64,000 nucleotides of DNA from Zychaea mexicana. Taxonomy: Eukaryota; Mucoromycota; Mucoromycetes; Mucorales; Lichtheimiaceae. The stretch spans positions 744,001-808,000 of the forward strand of contig NW_026516665.1 of the NCBI RefSeq assembly GCF_025766255.1. Reading direction: 5' to 3'. The position numbers were made by a program, and so were the translations under genes. A model generated the notes under the pieces. The model saw only the letters and a list, made by a program, of their open reading frames with translations, was not told the DNA's origin and did no database searches. Below, one piece after another: positions 21,247 through 33,437 of the stretch (position 1 is its first letter; each line of letters begins with the position of its first letter).

Positions 21247-24200
21247 TTAGTCTATGGCAGTGATCTTGGGGTGGCGCAGCTGGGCAAGCAGCTTCAGTGC
21301 CAGTGAGACCACAGTTGAGTGAGTATAAGGGACGCGGTCGAAGATCCAGCTCCAGTAGACACGCCAGCATGCCAAAAGGACGGATTGGACGACCATGGTC
21401 CGTAGTTGTGTGGTGGACGCAGGGGCAACGGGCCAGTCCAGGTTGATGATGAAGTTGAGGAGGAGAGTGGGATCAGGCTCAGCATAAAAAACCAAGCCCC
21501 AGACTTCCTTCCATACGGCCCACCGAAGTGGGCAATCAACGAGAAAATGACGAGTTGTATCAACGAAACCTAAACATAATTGGCATTGCGGGCTTGGCAT
21601 GAAGTCTGGTACAATACTGTGGAGACGGCTGGCAGTGGGAAGCGTGTTGTGAAGTGCGCGATACCAGACATTGCGGGCTGAATGGTGCATCGTACTATGC
21701 CGAAATTGACGCCAACGACTAGCATTGAGTGTCGGGTGGTGTGGTGTTGCACAAGTATTGTTCAAACAAAGACGACGAAAACTACGGGTGGTGAGTCCTT
21801 GATCCGTGAGATGATCTGTAAAAAGGGGACGCATCACGTCACCATCCGTGGTGCCGAGCTGTCCGTTATGTTGGGCCAACGGGTGGGATGCAGGTAGGCA
21901 AAGGCGACTGAAGAAGTATTTCAGTATGATGCGGCCATGCTGCATGGCCTCGAAAAACCGGCGAGTGACACGTGGGTGGCGAATGGGGCCGTCCTGTGGC
22001 AGACGTCGTCGTAATAAACCAGGAGTAGCATCAAAGACGTACAGATCCGATACCTTCAGTTTCTTGAGGCTTGGCGAACGGAGCAGGTCTTTGACTTCGG
22101 CATTGTCACCGGGGTCCCATATTGCGCGACTAGGCAAACAGAGTACAAGCGCTGGTGGGATATAAATGGATGATGGTGCTAGTTGGAGTCGATCGATTGA
22201 AGCAAGAATAAGTGATGCGATTGCTGAAGGTTGTTGTTGTAGGGAACGAGGGCGTGTTTCCGGGAATGCGAGCAGCAAACGGTGGTCAGGTAGTTCTGAT
22301 CCAATGCTCAGCAGATGGTGAGCAATGTAGGGGACCACCAGGGAACACGATGCAGCACCGTTTGGGTAATTGATCAGTGGCTGAATCCAGCGTAATTGAA
22401 GAGCGTGTTGTTGTGTGCGTGGATCAAGGATCTGGAGACCCCCTTGGTCTCTTGGTAGTAGCTGGCGAGAGAGGGCAATGCGAGGAAACATGCGGTGAGA
22501 GAGGAAGCCGGAGATGATGGTCTGTAGTTTGGTCCAAAATGACGCAGCAGGTGCACCAGTCAACCGCAAAACATACCATAAGCGAGAAAGTAACAATGTG
22601 TTGAGGATGGTGGCGCGCCCCCGCACTGACAGCTGGCGTTGTTGATGTAGTTGACAACTCGTGCGTATACTGATAAGAAGCCGATCCATGAAGAGACGAT
22701 GCTGTGCTGTTGAGGTCGCTAACGGGAAGCCCAAATAAACGGCGGCTTCAGGATGCGATCGATCATGGCATGCTGGATAGCCATAGCGAGCGAGTGTTTG
22801 GTTCCATTCCGGTTGGGGCCTGCCGGACAAAGATACGGCTTGAGTCTTATGCACATTGAGACGAGCATTGGAGGCCAGCTGATAGTGGTGAAGGTGGTGA
22901 TGTAGGCGCTCCAAGTCAGTATCTTGACTTAGGAAGACACATACATCGTCCGCGTAAGCCAAAATTTTGAGCGGTGGAGGTGGAGCAGGAAAATGGACGC
23001 CAGGGTTGCTAGGAGCAATGTCAACCCCACAGAAAACCTCATCCTCCAGCACGGAGCGTAGTAGTGGTTCGATCGCTAGGTTGAACAATATTGGCGAGAG
23101 CGGGTCACCTTGGCGCAGGCCTCTTTTTTGTTGGAAAGGTGAGCTGATGTGACCGTTGACGTTGATATGAATGTTGGTGCGAAAGAAAAGTAAACGAATA
23201 CTGTCGATGGTTGCGGAGGGTAAGCCAAAACGCTCCAAAACACGAGAGAGGTATTCTGGCGCGATGAGGTCATATGCTTTCTCGTTGTCCAATAGCAAAG
23301 CAAGGTTGGTATCGTTGTCCCGTCCTGACGCTTGATCCATCATCATCCGGACTAAAATCCCGTTATCGGCGATGAAACGACCAGGGAGGAAACCAGTTTG
23401 GAAAGGTGTTATCAATGGTTGAGCAACTTGAATAACACGGGCGTTGAGCAGACGAGTGAAGATTTTGGCGTCGCAGTTGATAAGGGAAATAGGACGCCAG
23501 TTGCGAAGAGAAGACAGGTCGCCTTTTTTGGGCAGGAGGGTGACACAAGTTTCCTGCCAAGAGGGCGGATACCGGGCATGTTGGCAAGCGTCATTGTACA
23601 CATCGCAGACAAGCGTTGCATACAGAGGGTGATGAAAAACAAGATACCAAACAGCATAGGGCAAACCATCTGGGCCTGGACTGCTTTGCTTCGGTGCACG
23701 CTTGGCTGCCAAACGTAGGTCTTCAATGTCAAAATCCTCAGTGAGGATTGTATGGTCGTCACTTGTCAGATGCACGTCCGTAGGAATGTTATCCAACAGG
23801 TGTTGTATTGATGCATCTGAGACGTCTGTTGGGGTGTATAGTTGCTCATAGAAAGATGTGGCAACATCTTGCATACCGTTGATATCAGTGTAAATGGTGC
23901 CCGTGGTGGGGTGTTGCAGTTGGTGGATCGTACGGTCATCCTGGCGTTGGCGAATAGTGCGCTTCAGGTAACCCGCCGACGTTTCACCGTGTTCGCGCCA
24001 TCGTTGGCCAGCGCGCAGGGCAGCGATGTCAGTCTCTTCCTGTTGCAGCGCAGAAATTTGTTTTTCCAAAGGCGGTAGGATTTGTGCACGCAGTGCGGGA
24101 GAAGGTTGATGTCGCAAGAAGCGATTTCGTTTTGACTGTAAGGTGCACAGTTGTTTTTGGCGCCAACGTGTGTGGTTACGGCTGTAATTTTGCATATGAC

Positions 24201-25096
24201 GTGTCACCACTGACTTTGAGGTGTTCCCATTTGTCTTGGGTAGTGGGCAAAGCTGCAAGTTGCGGATGCAATGTGGTGAGAGTTTTGGCAAGAGATTGAC
24301 GAAAAGCTTTGTGGAAGGTGACAGATGGGTTACCCCGCCAATATCCTTTCCCATGTGTGGGGGAGGATAGTCGGAAAGTGGTTGAAAGTACGGCATGATC
24401 GGTCCAAGCAGGGTTCACGTAGGATACAGTCGAGTCTTGAGTGGACCCACGGAATTGCGAGCCAGCATAAATGTAGTCAATCGTAGAATGAGTGGTCGCG
24501 CCACGCCTAAAGGTCGGGAATGGCAAGCATTCGTCACGATTGGTGATACAGTCGGAAAATGATTCATCCAAAAGGGCGTGCCATTCGAATGGTGCTTCGC
24601 GCGTATAGTGTGCGCGGGTAATGTCGTAGTTGAAATCACCAGCAATGATAAGCTTGGTGCAAAATTCAGAGTCGCGTAGCTGAAGTACTGGTGATTCGAG
24701 GAGAGAGCGGTAGAAATTGCGACGAGATATGGCAGTGTCGGCAGGTGCATAAAGAACCAAGACGAAGAAAGGTTCGAAAACGTCGGAGGAATGTGTAATT
24801 TTGACGAGCAGAGCGCGTTCGTCTGGTGTGATGGCGAGTTGTTCAAGGTTGATAGCAGTAGATAAAGAGACTAGTCCGACGTGTTGGGTCCATAGACTAT
24901 TGGGGGCGTAGAATTCGTGGTGGAAGGTTTGTGGATCAGCAAGGCGGTCAGCATGACTTTCTTGAATAGCCACAAGGTGAGGTTGGTGTGTGGTCCGCAA
25001 GTGGCGGATGAGTGATTGGCGTGCAGACGGTCGGCTGATCTTGGCAAGACCGTTGCAGTTGAGTGATAGGAATTTTAGATTAAAATTCCTATCCAT
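21247..25096 (-). pseudogene. LINE ORF2: endonuclease-reverse transcriptase, one frameshift
   Basis: Residues 1 to about 285 (25096-24240) form an AP-endonuclease-like domain: LSLNCNGLAK, AIQESHADR, IIAGDFNYDITRAH and the closing TDHAVL. The reverse transcriptase follows in another frame (about 24230-21247). It has SSPGPDGLPYAVWY, the palm Asp in LLLDNEKAYD, QTGFLPGRFI, LRQGDPLSPILFNL and the catalytic AYADDVCVFL. Near the C-terminus a zf-RVT-type finger reads CQLCLGFVDTTRHFLVDCPL. The frame change falls around 24215-24230, within AAAGTCAGTGG. Otherwise the 1049-codon RT frame is open, so the copy died recently. The start overlaps the end of ORF1 by about 20 bp. Confidence 0.88.
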
Positions 25097-26823
25097 TGAT
25101 GTTTAACGTTGGTGGAGTTACCTCGCCCAGCTGGCTTTTGCCCACTGGCGATGTTATCTAGAGCTTTTGCTGACGGTTTGCGAATACGACCGTAAGCACT
25201 GTGGCTGGTCAGGGCCGACACACCGGGCAATTTAGCTGCTTGAACGAGTAGTGCTTTTTGGATTCGCAATTTCTTGGCTTCTGACATAGTACGAAGAGAC
25301 TTCCGAGCTGCCTCTGTCATAGGAAGGTCTTGAAGATCGAAATCGACGTCTTCGCTAACAGCAGTGGCGTCGACCATCGTAGTGTCCCCTCGATGGTAGA
25401 GATAATGTTGGACAGAACTGAACTGATCTGTTGTGAATCCAAAGTGTCATTCTCATCTTGGTGATGTTGCTCCTCTGTAGGTGGCCCGTGGTCCTCCGTA
25501 TCCTTTCCTTCTTCGTGTGATGCAATGTCGTCCGTATCCTTCCCGTCGTCGTGCGATGCATGGTCGTCCTTATCCTTCTCATCGTCGTGCGATGCATGAT
25601 CGTCCTTATCCTTCCCGTCGTCATGTGATGCGCTGTCGTTGATGGTGCTATCGTCGTCATTAAGTCGTCTCTCGTCGTCGTCGTCTGATGCGCTGCTGGT
25701 AGCGACGTCAACTTGCTGTTCATCGTCGTCTTTATGGCGCCGGCATCGTTGTTGCTAACCTCGGTGTTACTGTTGGTTTCAGAGCCATGTCTTTGCGGTT
25801 GTTGCTGGGAGGAAGTGGCGGTTTTCTTCATTGAAGATCGGTTACCCTTGCCTTTGCCGGTAGAGGATGCCTTTGTCCCCGTAGTCGTTACCAGCTGCTT
25901 CCCTGTTGATGTTTTACGTCTCTTGTTCGTATCCTCATTATTATTGGCGGTCATGCGGCGCGGGCATTCACGTGCTATATGTCCCACGTGGCGGCAGTTG
26001 TAGCACATTAGATTCATTTTGTATTCGGTGCAGTCGCTGCGATGATGGCCAGGTTGGTGACACCAGGTACAATGTTGAGGCATCTTATGCCAGGTAGCGT
26101 AGAATCCATATTTATATTCTCCTTTCCATGCGATGATATGGGGGAGAGTGGCGAAAGGTTCATCTTCCGGATGGTTGGTGCAGTCGATGACGGCATAGCC
26201 GTTACCCATGAAGAGGTTGGTGGTGGGCTCACGGAAGGCTCCACAGTCGATTACCCGCCGTAAGGCGCAAGGCTTTCTTTTAAACCCTCACATAAGAGGT
26301 GAGATCGTACTGGAGGAAGATGCGTGAGGCGAAGGCGTTTAGTGTCGGCATCAGTTGGTAGAGCTCGGATGGCACGAATGCGTGTTTTGTCTTTTTCGAA
26401 AACGAGTCCCGAATTCAAAGCCCGCTGTAAAGGCATGTCAAGATCAAAACACATCTCGAGTAAAACTCTTCGAGATCCCTCGCGATGAGTAAAGGCACCT
26501 GTATTTTCTGGGAATTGAGCCGCTGCCATTTGCAGGACTGAATGTAGGGGCTCGGGGCGGGTCGAAATATCGAAGAGAACGCAGTCGGTAAAGCGTCCAT
26601 TGCGCCATACTTGCGACTGCAGGACGGTCCAGCCATCGTTGTCCATTGTAGGTGCTGAGGCGTCGACATTATGCATGAGCGAGACGCGCTTGTTTTGAAC
26701 GATATGCGCCCATGTCATCCTGGGTTCTCCAGGTTGAGGCGCGTGAATTGATGCGCCAAGGGATGCGTCCTTTTCAGGGGGCAATTTGGTCTGCTGGTTC
26801 TGAGCGGGAGCGGAAGAAGCCAT
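25075..26823 (-). pseudogene. LINE ORF1 with CCHC zinc knuckles, two frameshifts
   Basis: The likely start is MASSAPAQNQQ (26823); an upstream in-frame Met (26874) is less likely. The N-terminal block ends in CEGLKESLAPYGG near 26255, where loss of a base in a G-run shifts the frame. The middle block continues PTTNLFMGNGYAVIDC and carries two zinc knuckles, CTWCHQPGHHRSDC and CYNCRHVGHIAREC (C-x2-C-x4-H-x4-C), then a low-complexity Ser/Thr/Lys/Asp-rich region. A second shift near 25390 joins it to the C-terminal block (25377-25075, TEAARKSLRTMSEAKKLRIQ). ORF1 proteins of this kind bind element RNA. Confidence 0.75.
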
Positions 26824-26880
26824 GGTTATATAGCAGTAATGAACACGGCATTTGAGCCAGTTCAATCTATCCAATCAGAT

Positions 26881-27120
26881 TGCTCTCTCACGTTTATGAC
26901 GCGCCGAAATGTGTGGCTCCTCCAGATCAGGAAATTTGTTCTACATGAATGTATGACTATGTGAGTAGACGGGTATCGCATCGAGAAAAGACTCAAGCGG
27001 ATAAGCGTTATAAACACGATATGAAGCTCACTACAAATCCTTCATCATCTGAGAAGTGTCATCGCTTTAAACACGCTGGATACAAGTATCAATACAAGTA
27101 TCAACGTATACAAGAGTATC
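26881..27120. other. Junction between LINE 5' end and Helitron remnant
   Basis: 240 bases without a recognisable gene. It contains a short imperfect direct repeat (ATACAAGTATCA twice at about 27080-27100). The LINE 5' terminus should lie near its left edge. Confidence 0.3.
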
Positions 27121-28009
27121 CAAAATCTCATGAGACATGGCGATCCCGCGCTTGCCGATGTTCCATTTGACGGAAAAATTATGGTCCTTGGTGTTGACTT
27201 TTGCAAGGTACTCAACATTGTATCCTCTCTTCTACTTTGCATGTTTTTTACTATTAAGCGGTAGTACTCACAGTAAAGTATATGGTAATAGGTCCTTCCA
27301 GTGATACCAAATGCTTCGCGCTCGCAGATCGTACAGCAGTGCTTAAATCACTCATCGAAGCCATTTACGGCAGCCTTGACGCACCACACGTGGATCGCGA
27401 TTACCTCATCAGTCGCTCCATTCTAACTCCAAAAAATGTCGACGTTTCAGCAATCAACGATCTGATACTCGACCATTTCCCAGGCACTATCCACGAATTC
27501 CCGAGCGCAGATACTGTGGATGATCCAGAGGATCAAATCACATACCCACCAGAGCTGCTCAATTCCATGAATCCATCCGACCTCCCACCACACTTGCTAA
27601 AACTCAAAGTCGGTTGCCCAATTATGCTTTTGAGAAACTTGCACACCCAAAGTGGTCTCTGCAACGGGACACGGCTGATTGTACGCTCTTTTCAAAGATA
27701 TGTACTTGAAGCTGAAATAGCCACTGGACCTCATGCTGGCAACATTGTCTTAATCCCTCGCATAACACTCACACCATCGCAAACACGCTCGCCCATTCTC
27801 TTCAAACGCACCCAATTCCCTGTTCGCCTGGCATTCGCTATGACCATCAATAAGGCACAGGGTCAAACTTTCAACACTGTCGGCCTCTACTTGCCTGAAC
27901 CTCCGTTCACGCATGGTCTACTCTATGTAGCCATGTCGCGCGTCCGCACCCCTTCATCCATCAGAATCATGATAGATCCTGAGAACTCACGTATCGCGGG
28001 TCAGTAAGG
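27121..28009 (+). pseudogene. Helitron PIF1-type helicase, 5'-truncated and internally deleted
   Basis: First block (about 27125-27210): HGDPALADVPFDGKIMVLG and VDFCK, the Walker B region of PIF1-like helicases (PF-GGK-VLGGDFRQ). Second block (27282-28009): ITYPPELLNSMNPSDLPPHL, KVGCPIMLLRNL, GLCNGTRLIV, then FPVRLAFAMTINKAQGQTF and HGLLYVAMSRVRTPSS, the C-terminal helicase motifs. The DNA between the blocks (about 27211-27281) lacks the expected middle motifs, so part of the gene is deleted. The Rep nuclease and Walker A regions are absent. Helicases of this class unwind DNA during rolling-circle transposition. Confidence 0.85.
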
Positions 28010-28339
28010 CCAAAGCACAAGAAATGTTGTTTTTCACGAAGTTCTTCTATAATTCTTTTTGTCACCTACTCTATTTTTACATCGCCCATTCTCTTTTTCT
28101 ACATCGCCTATTCTCTTTTTTTATATTGCCTATTTTCTTTTTTTCTCGCCTATTCTCTTTTTATCAATATCACTACATCATCTTTGTCAACACTTCTTTT
28201 CGCATTGCACTCTAAACTGGAGATAGTTAAGTATCCAACTTTGACGACTTTCTATGATAGACTACTTCGCACTGCACAATGATCTTGCTTTTGTTTTTGA
28301 AAACAGACAATAAGCATCTAATACCAAAACATTGATCCA

Positions 28340-28482
28340 ACCTCGCTTGACAGGGGGGTTTGGGGGGCTTGCCCCCCACTTGGGGTCAAGGGGGGAACCC
28401 CCTTGCGACGCGTTTCCGTTGAATGACACGGAGCGAAGCGGAGAGGCTCATTCATCCGAGCGAAGCGAGGAAGGACCGCTAG
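28340..28482 (+). repeat. GC-rich Helitron 3' terminal region with CTAG|T end
   Basis: A GC-rich island in AT-rich flanks with two perfect short hairpins, GGGGGGCTTGCCCCCC (about 28364) and AAGGGGGGAACCCCCTT (about 28389), and two GAGCGAAGCG-type direct repeats. It closes with CTAG followed by T at 28479-28483. Helitrons end in CTRR inserted before T and carry hairpins near the 3' end. With the helicase remnant 330 bp upstream in the same orientation, this is the likely 3' terminus. Confidence 0.6.
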
Positions 28483-30272
28483 TATTATGTATAGTAGTAA
28501 CTGTTAATGGATCACAAGGCTATCTGAACAAAAAAATTCAGTGATTTGTACAAGTAATAAAGAAACTTGCGGTTAAATGCAAACAAACAAAAACTAATCA
28601 AACGCATCAGAAAGAGAAGATGGACGCTGGAACGAGATGGTGGAAGCATAGGTAGTTGTAGCGTTGGATGTTGAAGTTTGATCGGGAACTTGCAAATAGG
28701 CGACATGGCCTACAGTGGCCTACTCCGGTATCTTAATTGACTTGCTGCCCCTCACCCCATCTGCTGATAATTTTCACTTGTATCCGCCTTTGCTTCTTCA
28801 GGCATATTTTTTCAGAGTAACACGCGGTCCCAGTCCCAGTCCCTCTCTTTCTTTTCAGGACCGCAACAAAAAAAGGTCGAATAAGTATGAAACTAGATTG
28901 TAACTCGCTACCTGAACGAACGGGGAGAAGAAAAGAGGAAGGAAGTTACTGAAGCCACTAGCCCTGAGATGGGGTGAATCATTGTCATCGTCTTAGAAGC
29001 ACTAACTCCAGGAAGTAGTAAAACAAAGCAACCACTCTTTCCTCTTGTGCAATCATTCACGAAGGAATGTTGTGCTGTATCAAGATATGGCGCATGCTTG
29101 GGTGTAGTTGTATAAAAGGTTGCACCGATTACTTTATATTAGATCTACGTGGTAAAAAGGATGGCTATAACTTTTCATTTAACACTTTCAAGTAAGTAGA
29201 ATGATCCAAACAAGATCCTGCAGCATGATACTGCCTGCTTACAACATGTTTGCTTTTACTGCAAATGATGTAGCTGATTGACTGGGTCAAGTATGTTAAT
29301 ATATATAATGTTTAGAGTAGTATCTTAAAATTAATTTGCATCAGGCGAACCGTGTTTAGCCTTTGCAGCAGTAAAAAATGCGCCATTGGATCAGGTGGGA
29401 TAGCTGACGCCTTGCATAAGGCCAGCATCTCTGTCAAATTGATCAGAAAAGGATCCATTGGTGCCAGTGTGGTTCTCGATGGTAATCCAAATTTCGTCGG
29501 CAGCAAAGGACGCGTGAGAGGCCGTGCTTGCAAAACCTTCAGTACCAGGTGTGTACAGTACACAGTACCGACAGCAGCATCGAAGCAAACTAGCTAAAGC
29601 AGCCGAGGTTGACAGAGATGACCCGGATGACTGCTTGTTGCCCATTGAAATGGCACGGTAGTAGAATTCAGCATATTTAACAATGGCAATGGAACAACTA
29701 TGCCAAAATAAAGAACGATTTTTTTTGTCAGTGACAAAAAATGACCATATCTGTAATCGTTGTTCTTGCACACATGATAGTACAGGTAGTACTGATTATA
29801 TAGCAAAAAACATTTGGGTATTTACTGAATTGCTTTGCGAATTAGCATATGCACCATACGAATTTGTAGCGTGTCGATCAACAGCTGTTCCGAGTCATGA
29901 TAGACTGTTGCCAATGAACGAAAAGATATCGGCAAAAGAGCTTTTAATAGCAACATCCGTTACCTCGTCGTCCAGAAGTAAGAAACCTAAATGTTAGAAA
30001 TACGATCATAATTGGCCAACATGAGTGAAGATAATAAAAAGACATTTTCATACGGCAGAAGCATAATATATTCTTGACTACTACGACTAACCATCGTTCA
30101 TGTTAGCAGGGTGGGCAGCAATTAACACATGAACATTCAAGCCAGCGTTTGAACACCTCCAGAGAACCATTGAATAGCTATCGTTGATGTAGCTGACGTT
30201 AATTTTATCTAATTATTGAGCAATAAACAAAATTGGGAGTAGGGTGTCGCGGTTAATCAATGGTTATATTAT
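28483..30272. other. No recognised gene
   Basis: Several overlapping short frames occur at 29312-30000 on both strands. The plus frame 29683-29997 (104 codons, with HICNRCSC and KNIWVFTELLCELAYAPYEF) has the most protein-like composition but no recognisable domain. It may be a decayed exon. The rest is AT-rich without features. Confidence 0.35.
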
Positions 30273-31826
30273 AGGGCATTTACAAGTATATGAAAACTTA
30301 CTGCTCATATTGACATTTCATCGCGAATTCAAGAATTTTGTCCTCCACGCAGGTACCAGTAGAAAAAATCCAAAAAGGAGGACGAAACCGTTGTTCCAGA
30401 TTGCTTCGATGGCGTGTCACTGGGTAGACTCCACACGAGAACCCTTTTTTCAAATTCCAGTCTGGTTGATGCTTGATATATTCCTATTGTAATCAATATT
30501 GGTTACCCTAGCTACTTTATTTCGCTCCTCTTCACATTATTGCTGTGCATTTAAAGCCATGAGAATCACTACCTAGGCAAACATTGTTATGTTTGACCTA
30601 GTTGCGGACAAGCATACATACACGGATCGCTTACCGATTCAATATTGTGCTGTTGCGTAACTGTTTGGCATCTCTTGAACCAAACACCTTCAGAACCATC
30701 ATTTTCACTTGGGCGACAAGAAACCAAAACGTCCGTGAGCCTGATGTCTGTGTGAGTAACAAGAAAAAGAACAGCTGCAGCAGTCCAATAAAGTATACTA
30801 ACGTAGAGTTCCTTCGTTCGTCCGTCCGCCAGATTACGTGTGTGTGCAGAAGAACCTAGAGAGACCCAAATACGAGGAAGCAACTACGGTACACTACTAT
30901 TAGCAGATGAACTTAACCTTCATTTTTCATACACTCTAGCTCTCTTTTCATATGTACACACGCCCAAACGCAAATGTTATAGTGACCGAGACACTGCATC
31001 CATTCCATTCTAGACATTTTCTCTCCCCTATCACATGCCAATGGCTGTTCTAAATTTACCTACAGTGTGAAAGAATCATGACTTTCGGTGTGATGTATAT
31101 ACTGTGAGAAAAAGGGACAGCTATGTCAAAACAGTGAAAAGAAGATTGTTTATCAGTATCGGTGCAGATTGAAGTCTTGACACATCATCAGTGAATTATT
31201 ACTTTCGCTTCAGTCCCTCAGCTTTTTCAATATCAATCTTCCGCATCACTTACGCGATGTTCCGCAGCGTCCGATAAAAGGGGGTAAAGTGAAAATGCAA
31301 TCAAAGAAGAGCACGACCAGCATCTGCAGGTACTATTGATCTTAGTATCTGGCCTGCTGCTCATTTCCCTCCTCCAATGTAGTTTTAGAGCAGGACAGTC
31401 CTTGGATAGGCCACCGACGGCATCTGGCTGCAGATGATCAAAGTAGTTCTGTCACAAAAAATGGTTTGTACTCCACAGGCGTACATAAAAGCGGAACAGC
31501 TAGCCTTACCGTTTAATGGGTCACAATTTACATTTTCCTTTGTCGTGTGCTGCTATAACGATTTAGAAACCACCACAGCACCGTCGGTCTGTTATCCTCT
31601 AGGGACCCCGTCCCATAGTTAGTGCATATCTATGTATATGTAAATGTAAATGTATATGCACATGGTCAACTATCTTGCCCAATCGTCTAGAGAACGAGAA
31701 TGTAATACTTAACCTACTGTACTACAGTATATTTGCTCGCAGAAGTCTACGGGACGAACACAGTCGGTTGTCGCCTTTTGTCAGGGTAAATAAAATGGAA
31801 CACTCGATAGAGCGGCGGAATCTACA
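30273..31826. repeat. Segmental duplication, right copy (partner 3296-4850)
   Basis: Near-identical, same-orientation copy of 3296-4850. It includes the damaged upstream exon of the gene family (about 30310-30430, with the same internal deletion) and the conserved exon at 30587-30883. Visible differences include AAGTATATGAAAAC for AAGTATTGAAAAC, CCACACGAG for CTACACGAG, and AACCAAAACGTCCGTGAG for AACGAAAAAGTCCGTAAG. The homology breaks at both ends into unrelated sequence. Confidence 0.8.
30587..30883 (-). pseudogene. Conserved upstream exon of the gene family (right duplicate)
   Basis: Duplicate of 3609-3905 with the same hydrophobic segment, VWFKRCQTV and QQHNIES followed by GTAAGC. It differs from the left copy by a few substitutions, including DVLVSCRPSE for DFFVSCRPSE. 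No downstream exons of the gene remain beyond 30300, so it cannot make the full product. Confidence 0.4.
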
Positions 31827-33437
31827 CGACAATATTCAACCTATAAAGCAATTTCACATACATACTCTCATTTCACACCGAACAGAGGCTCGGATCGAAC
31901 GAAAGGCGCAACGCGCCGAGAATCTTCCTTTCCTGTGCACACGTACCCCTGAGATGTTACATGAAAAACAGCGCAATTGCCCTAAGAAACATTGTACCCA
32001 ACTATATGTATAATGCTGTAGATACAGTAGAAGCTATCAAAATAACATTTTATTTTTTTTCTGTATCCATTGCCTCTATTACTTAATACATATCGTGGGA
32101 AGGGTGTTCTTTATGCTATCGCGTTGTTTGTTATCGCACCAAAATAATACATAGGAATGACAATGCTCATCTCGACATTTTCTCTTTCTACAGTATTAGC
32201 CCAGAAATGGACCAACTCGTCCTGCTCCTTCATGACCGACTGCCCCGCAAACTACATAAACATTATCTTCAGTTCTACTTTTTTCTTTGTTTCCTTTACA
32301 GTATATATTCTCTATCCTCATTGACCACGGTATTATCTGCCAAAAAGAATACTACACTCTTGCTTATCAACGGCTGCATTTTCTCATGGCCATCCTTTTT
32401 TCTTACCGGAGACGCTACGCAGTCTTATTGGTGACGGATCTGAGTACGCCAACCCGATGCCTGGCCAAGGGGTAGAATATATATTTATGCACGGAAAACT
32501 ACCGAGAAGAAAACGATCAAAACAGTCTATCCAGGTTCAAGCGCTTTCATAACCCAATACGACCTATGCTGTACTTGTTAGAATCCGATGTACTGTATTT
32601 GTGGCCTTGTTACTAAATGCGATCTCACATAAAGCCCGTCTCTCTTTGCCTTTCGCTATGATTTCAATGAGCTCGAAGTTGAATTATGTTAGTTGGTACC
32701 CAGTGTTGGATCTATCCTTGAATCGTTTTGCGCTGGACGGATATGATAATGGATCGTGATTTCCGCAATACAGAAAGCAATATCATAGGGGGGCGACTCA
32801 GGATGAACAAAGAAGAGCTGGTGAATTGACTCAGAATTTTCCTATCTTCAAGGCTAGGCTTCGATTTGCTTGGATCTATGCTGCATTAATACAAGTAATA
32901 TTCATCATCATATACAGCTGGTGTCTATATGTCAATGCTCATTTAGCAGCTGTACTCGTTCTGCAATTCAATGGTAGTATATCTGTTTTCTTTTATCTCT
33001 CCTTTCGGCCTTGTTGCTTCTATTACGATGATAATGGTGATGAACCTTGATTATGAGCAACTTTGTCTACACATAGTAATCTGTATGATATATATTCGTA
33101 GCCATCAATATATTGTGGAATATAAATTCTAAAAGGATTTAATAAAGTATTATGTATATATTTTACGCTGACATGGTATCACAGTAAACGAAACCTAGAA
33201 CAATAATCTTGCATGTCGTCTCTGCTTTAATTTGTGCACAGCTTTTATACTCCTGAAGTCGACTTCTTATGAATCTTAGTGTAGTACATATATACACGCA
33301 TGATGCAAGAATTTATCATTTTTAGCTAGTGCAATCATGAGCGTTATTATACTATTGTTGTGTGCAATTATTAATATTAAAAATAAGCTATTATTTGTGC
33401 GTGAAAAAAAAAACAGAACTCATTTACAAATTACATT
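31827..33437. other. Non-coding stretch, no gene seen
   Basis: Frames here are short and low in complexity. The plus frame 32826-33050 (74 codons) is hydrophobic (AALIQVIFIIIYSWCLYV) but has no homologous second copy or other support. An A-rich tract lies at about 33404-33414, 3' of the next gene. Confidence 0.4.

Larger units (their letters stand above)
21104..26880 (-). mobile_element. Non-LTR retrotransposon (LINE, L1-like), near full length
   Basis: A minus-strand element with ORF1 (CCHC zinc knuckles), ORF2 (AP endonuclease, reverse transcriptase, C-terminal zinc finger), a short 3' UTR with AATAAA (about 21140) and a poly(A) tract (21104-21117 as T14). There is no RNase H domain. The domain order matches the L1-like LINE groups of early-diverging fungi. 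The 5' end is placed just upstream of ORF1 by content only, and I could not find target duplications. A few frameshifts separate it from an intact copy. Confidence 0.85.

Noticed and set aside
21682..24299. Many 60-105 codon plus frames across the LINE
   Set aside because: All are antisense shadows of the reverse transcriptase and endonuclease frames.
32826..33050. Hydrophobic 74-codon plus frame
   Set aside because: AT-rich DNA easily gives hydrophobic frames. No copy, splice context or motif supports it.
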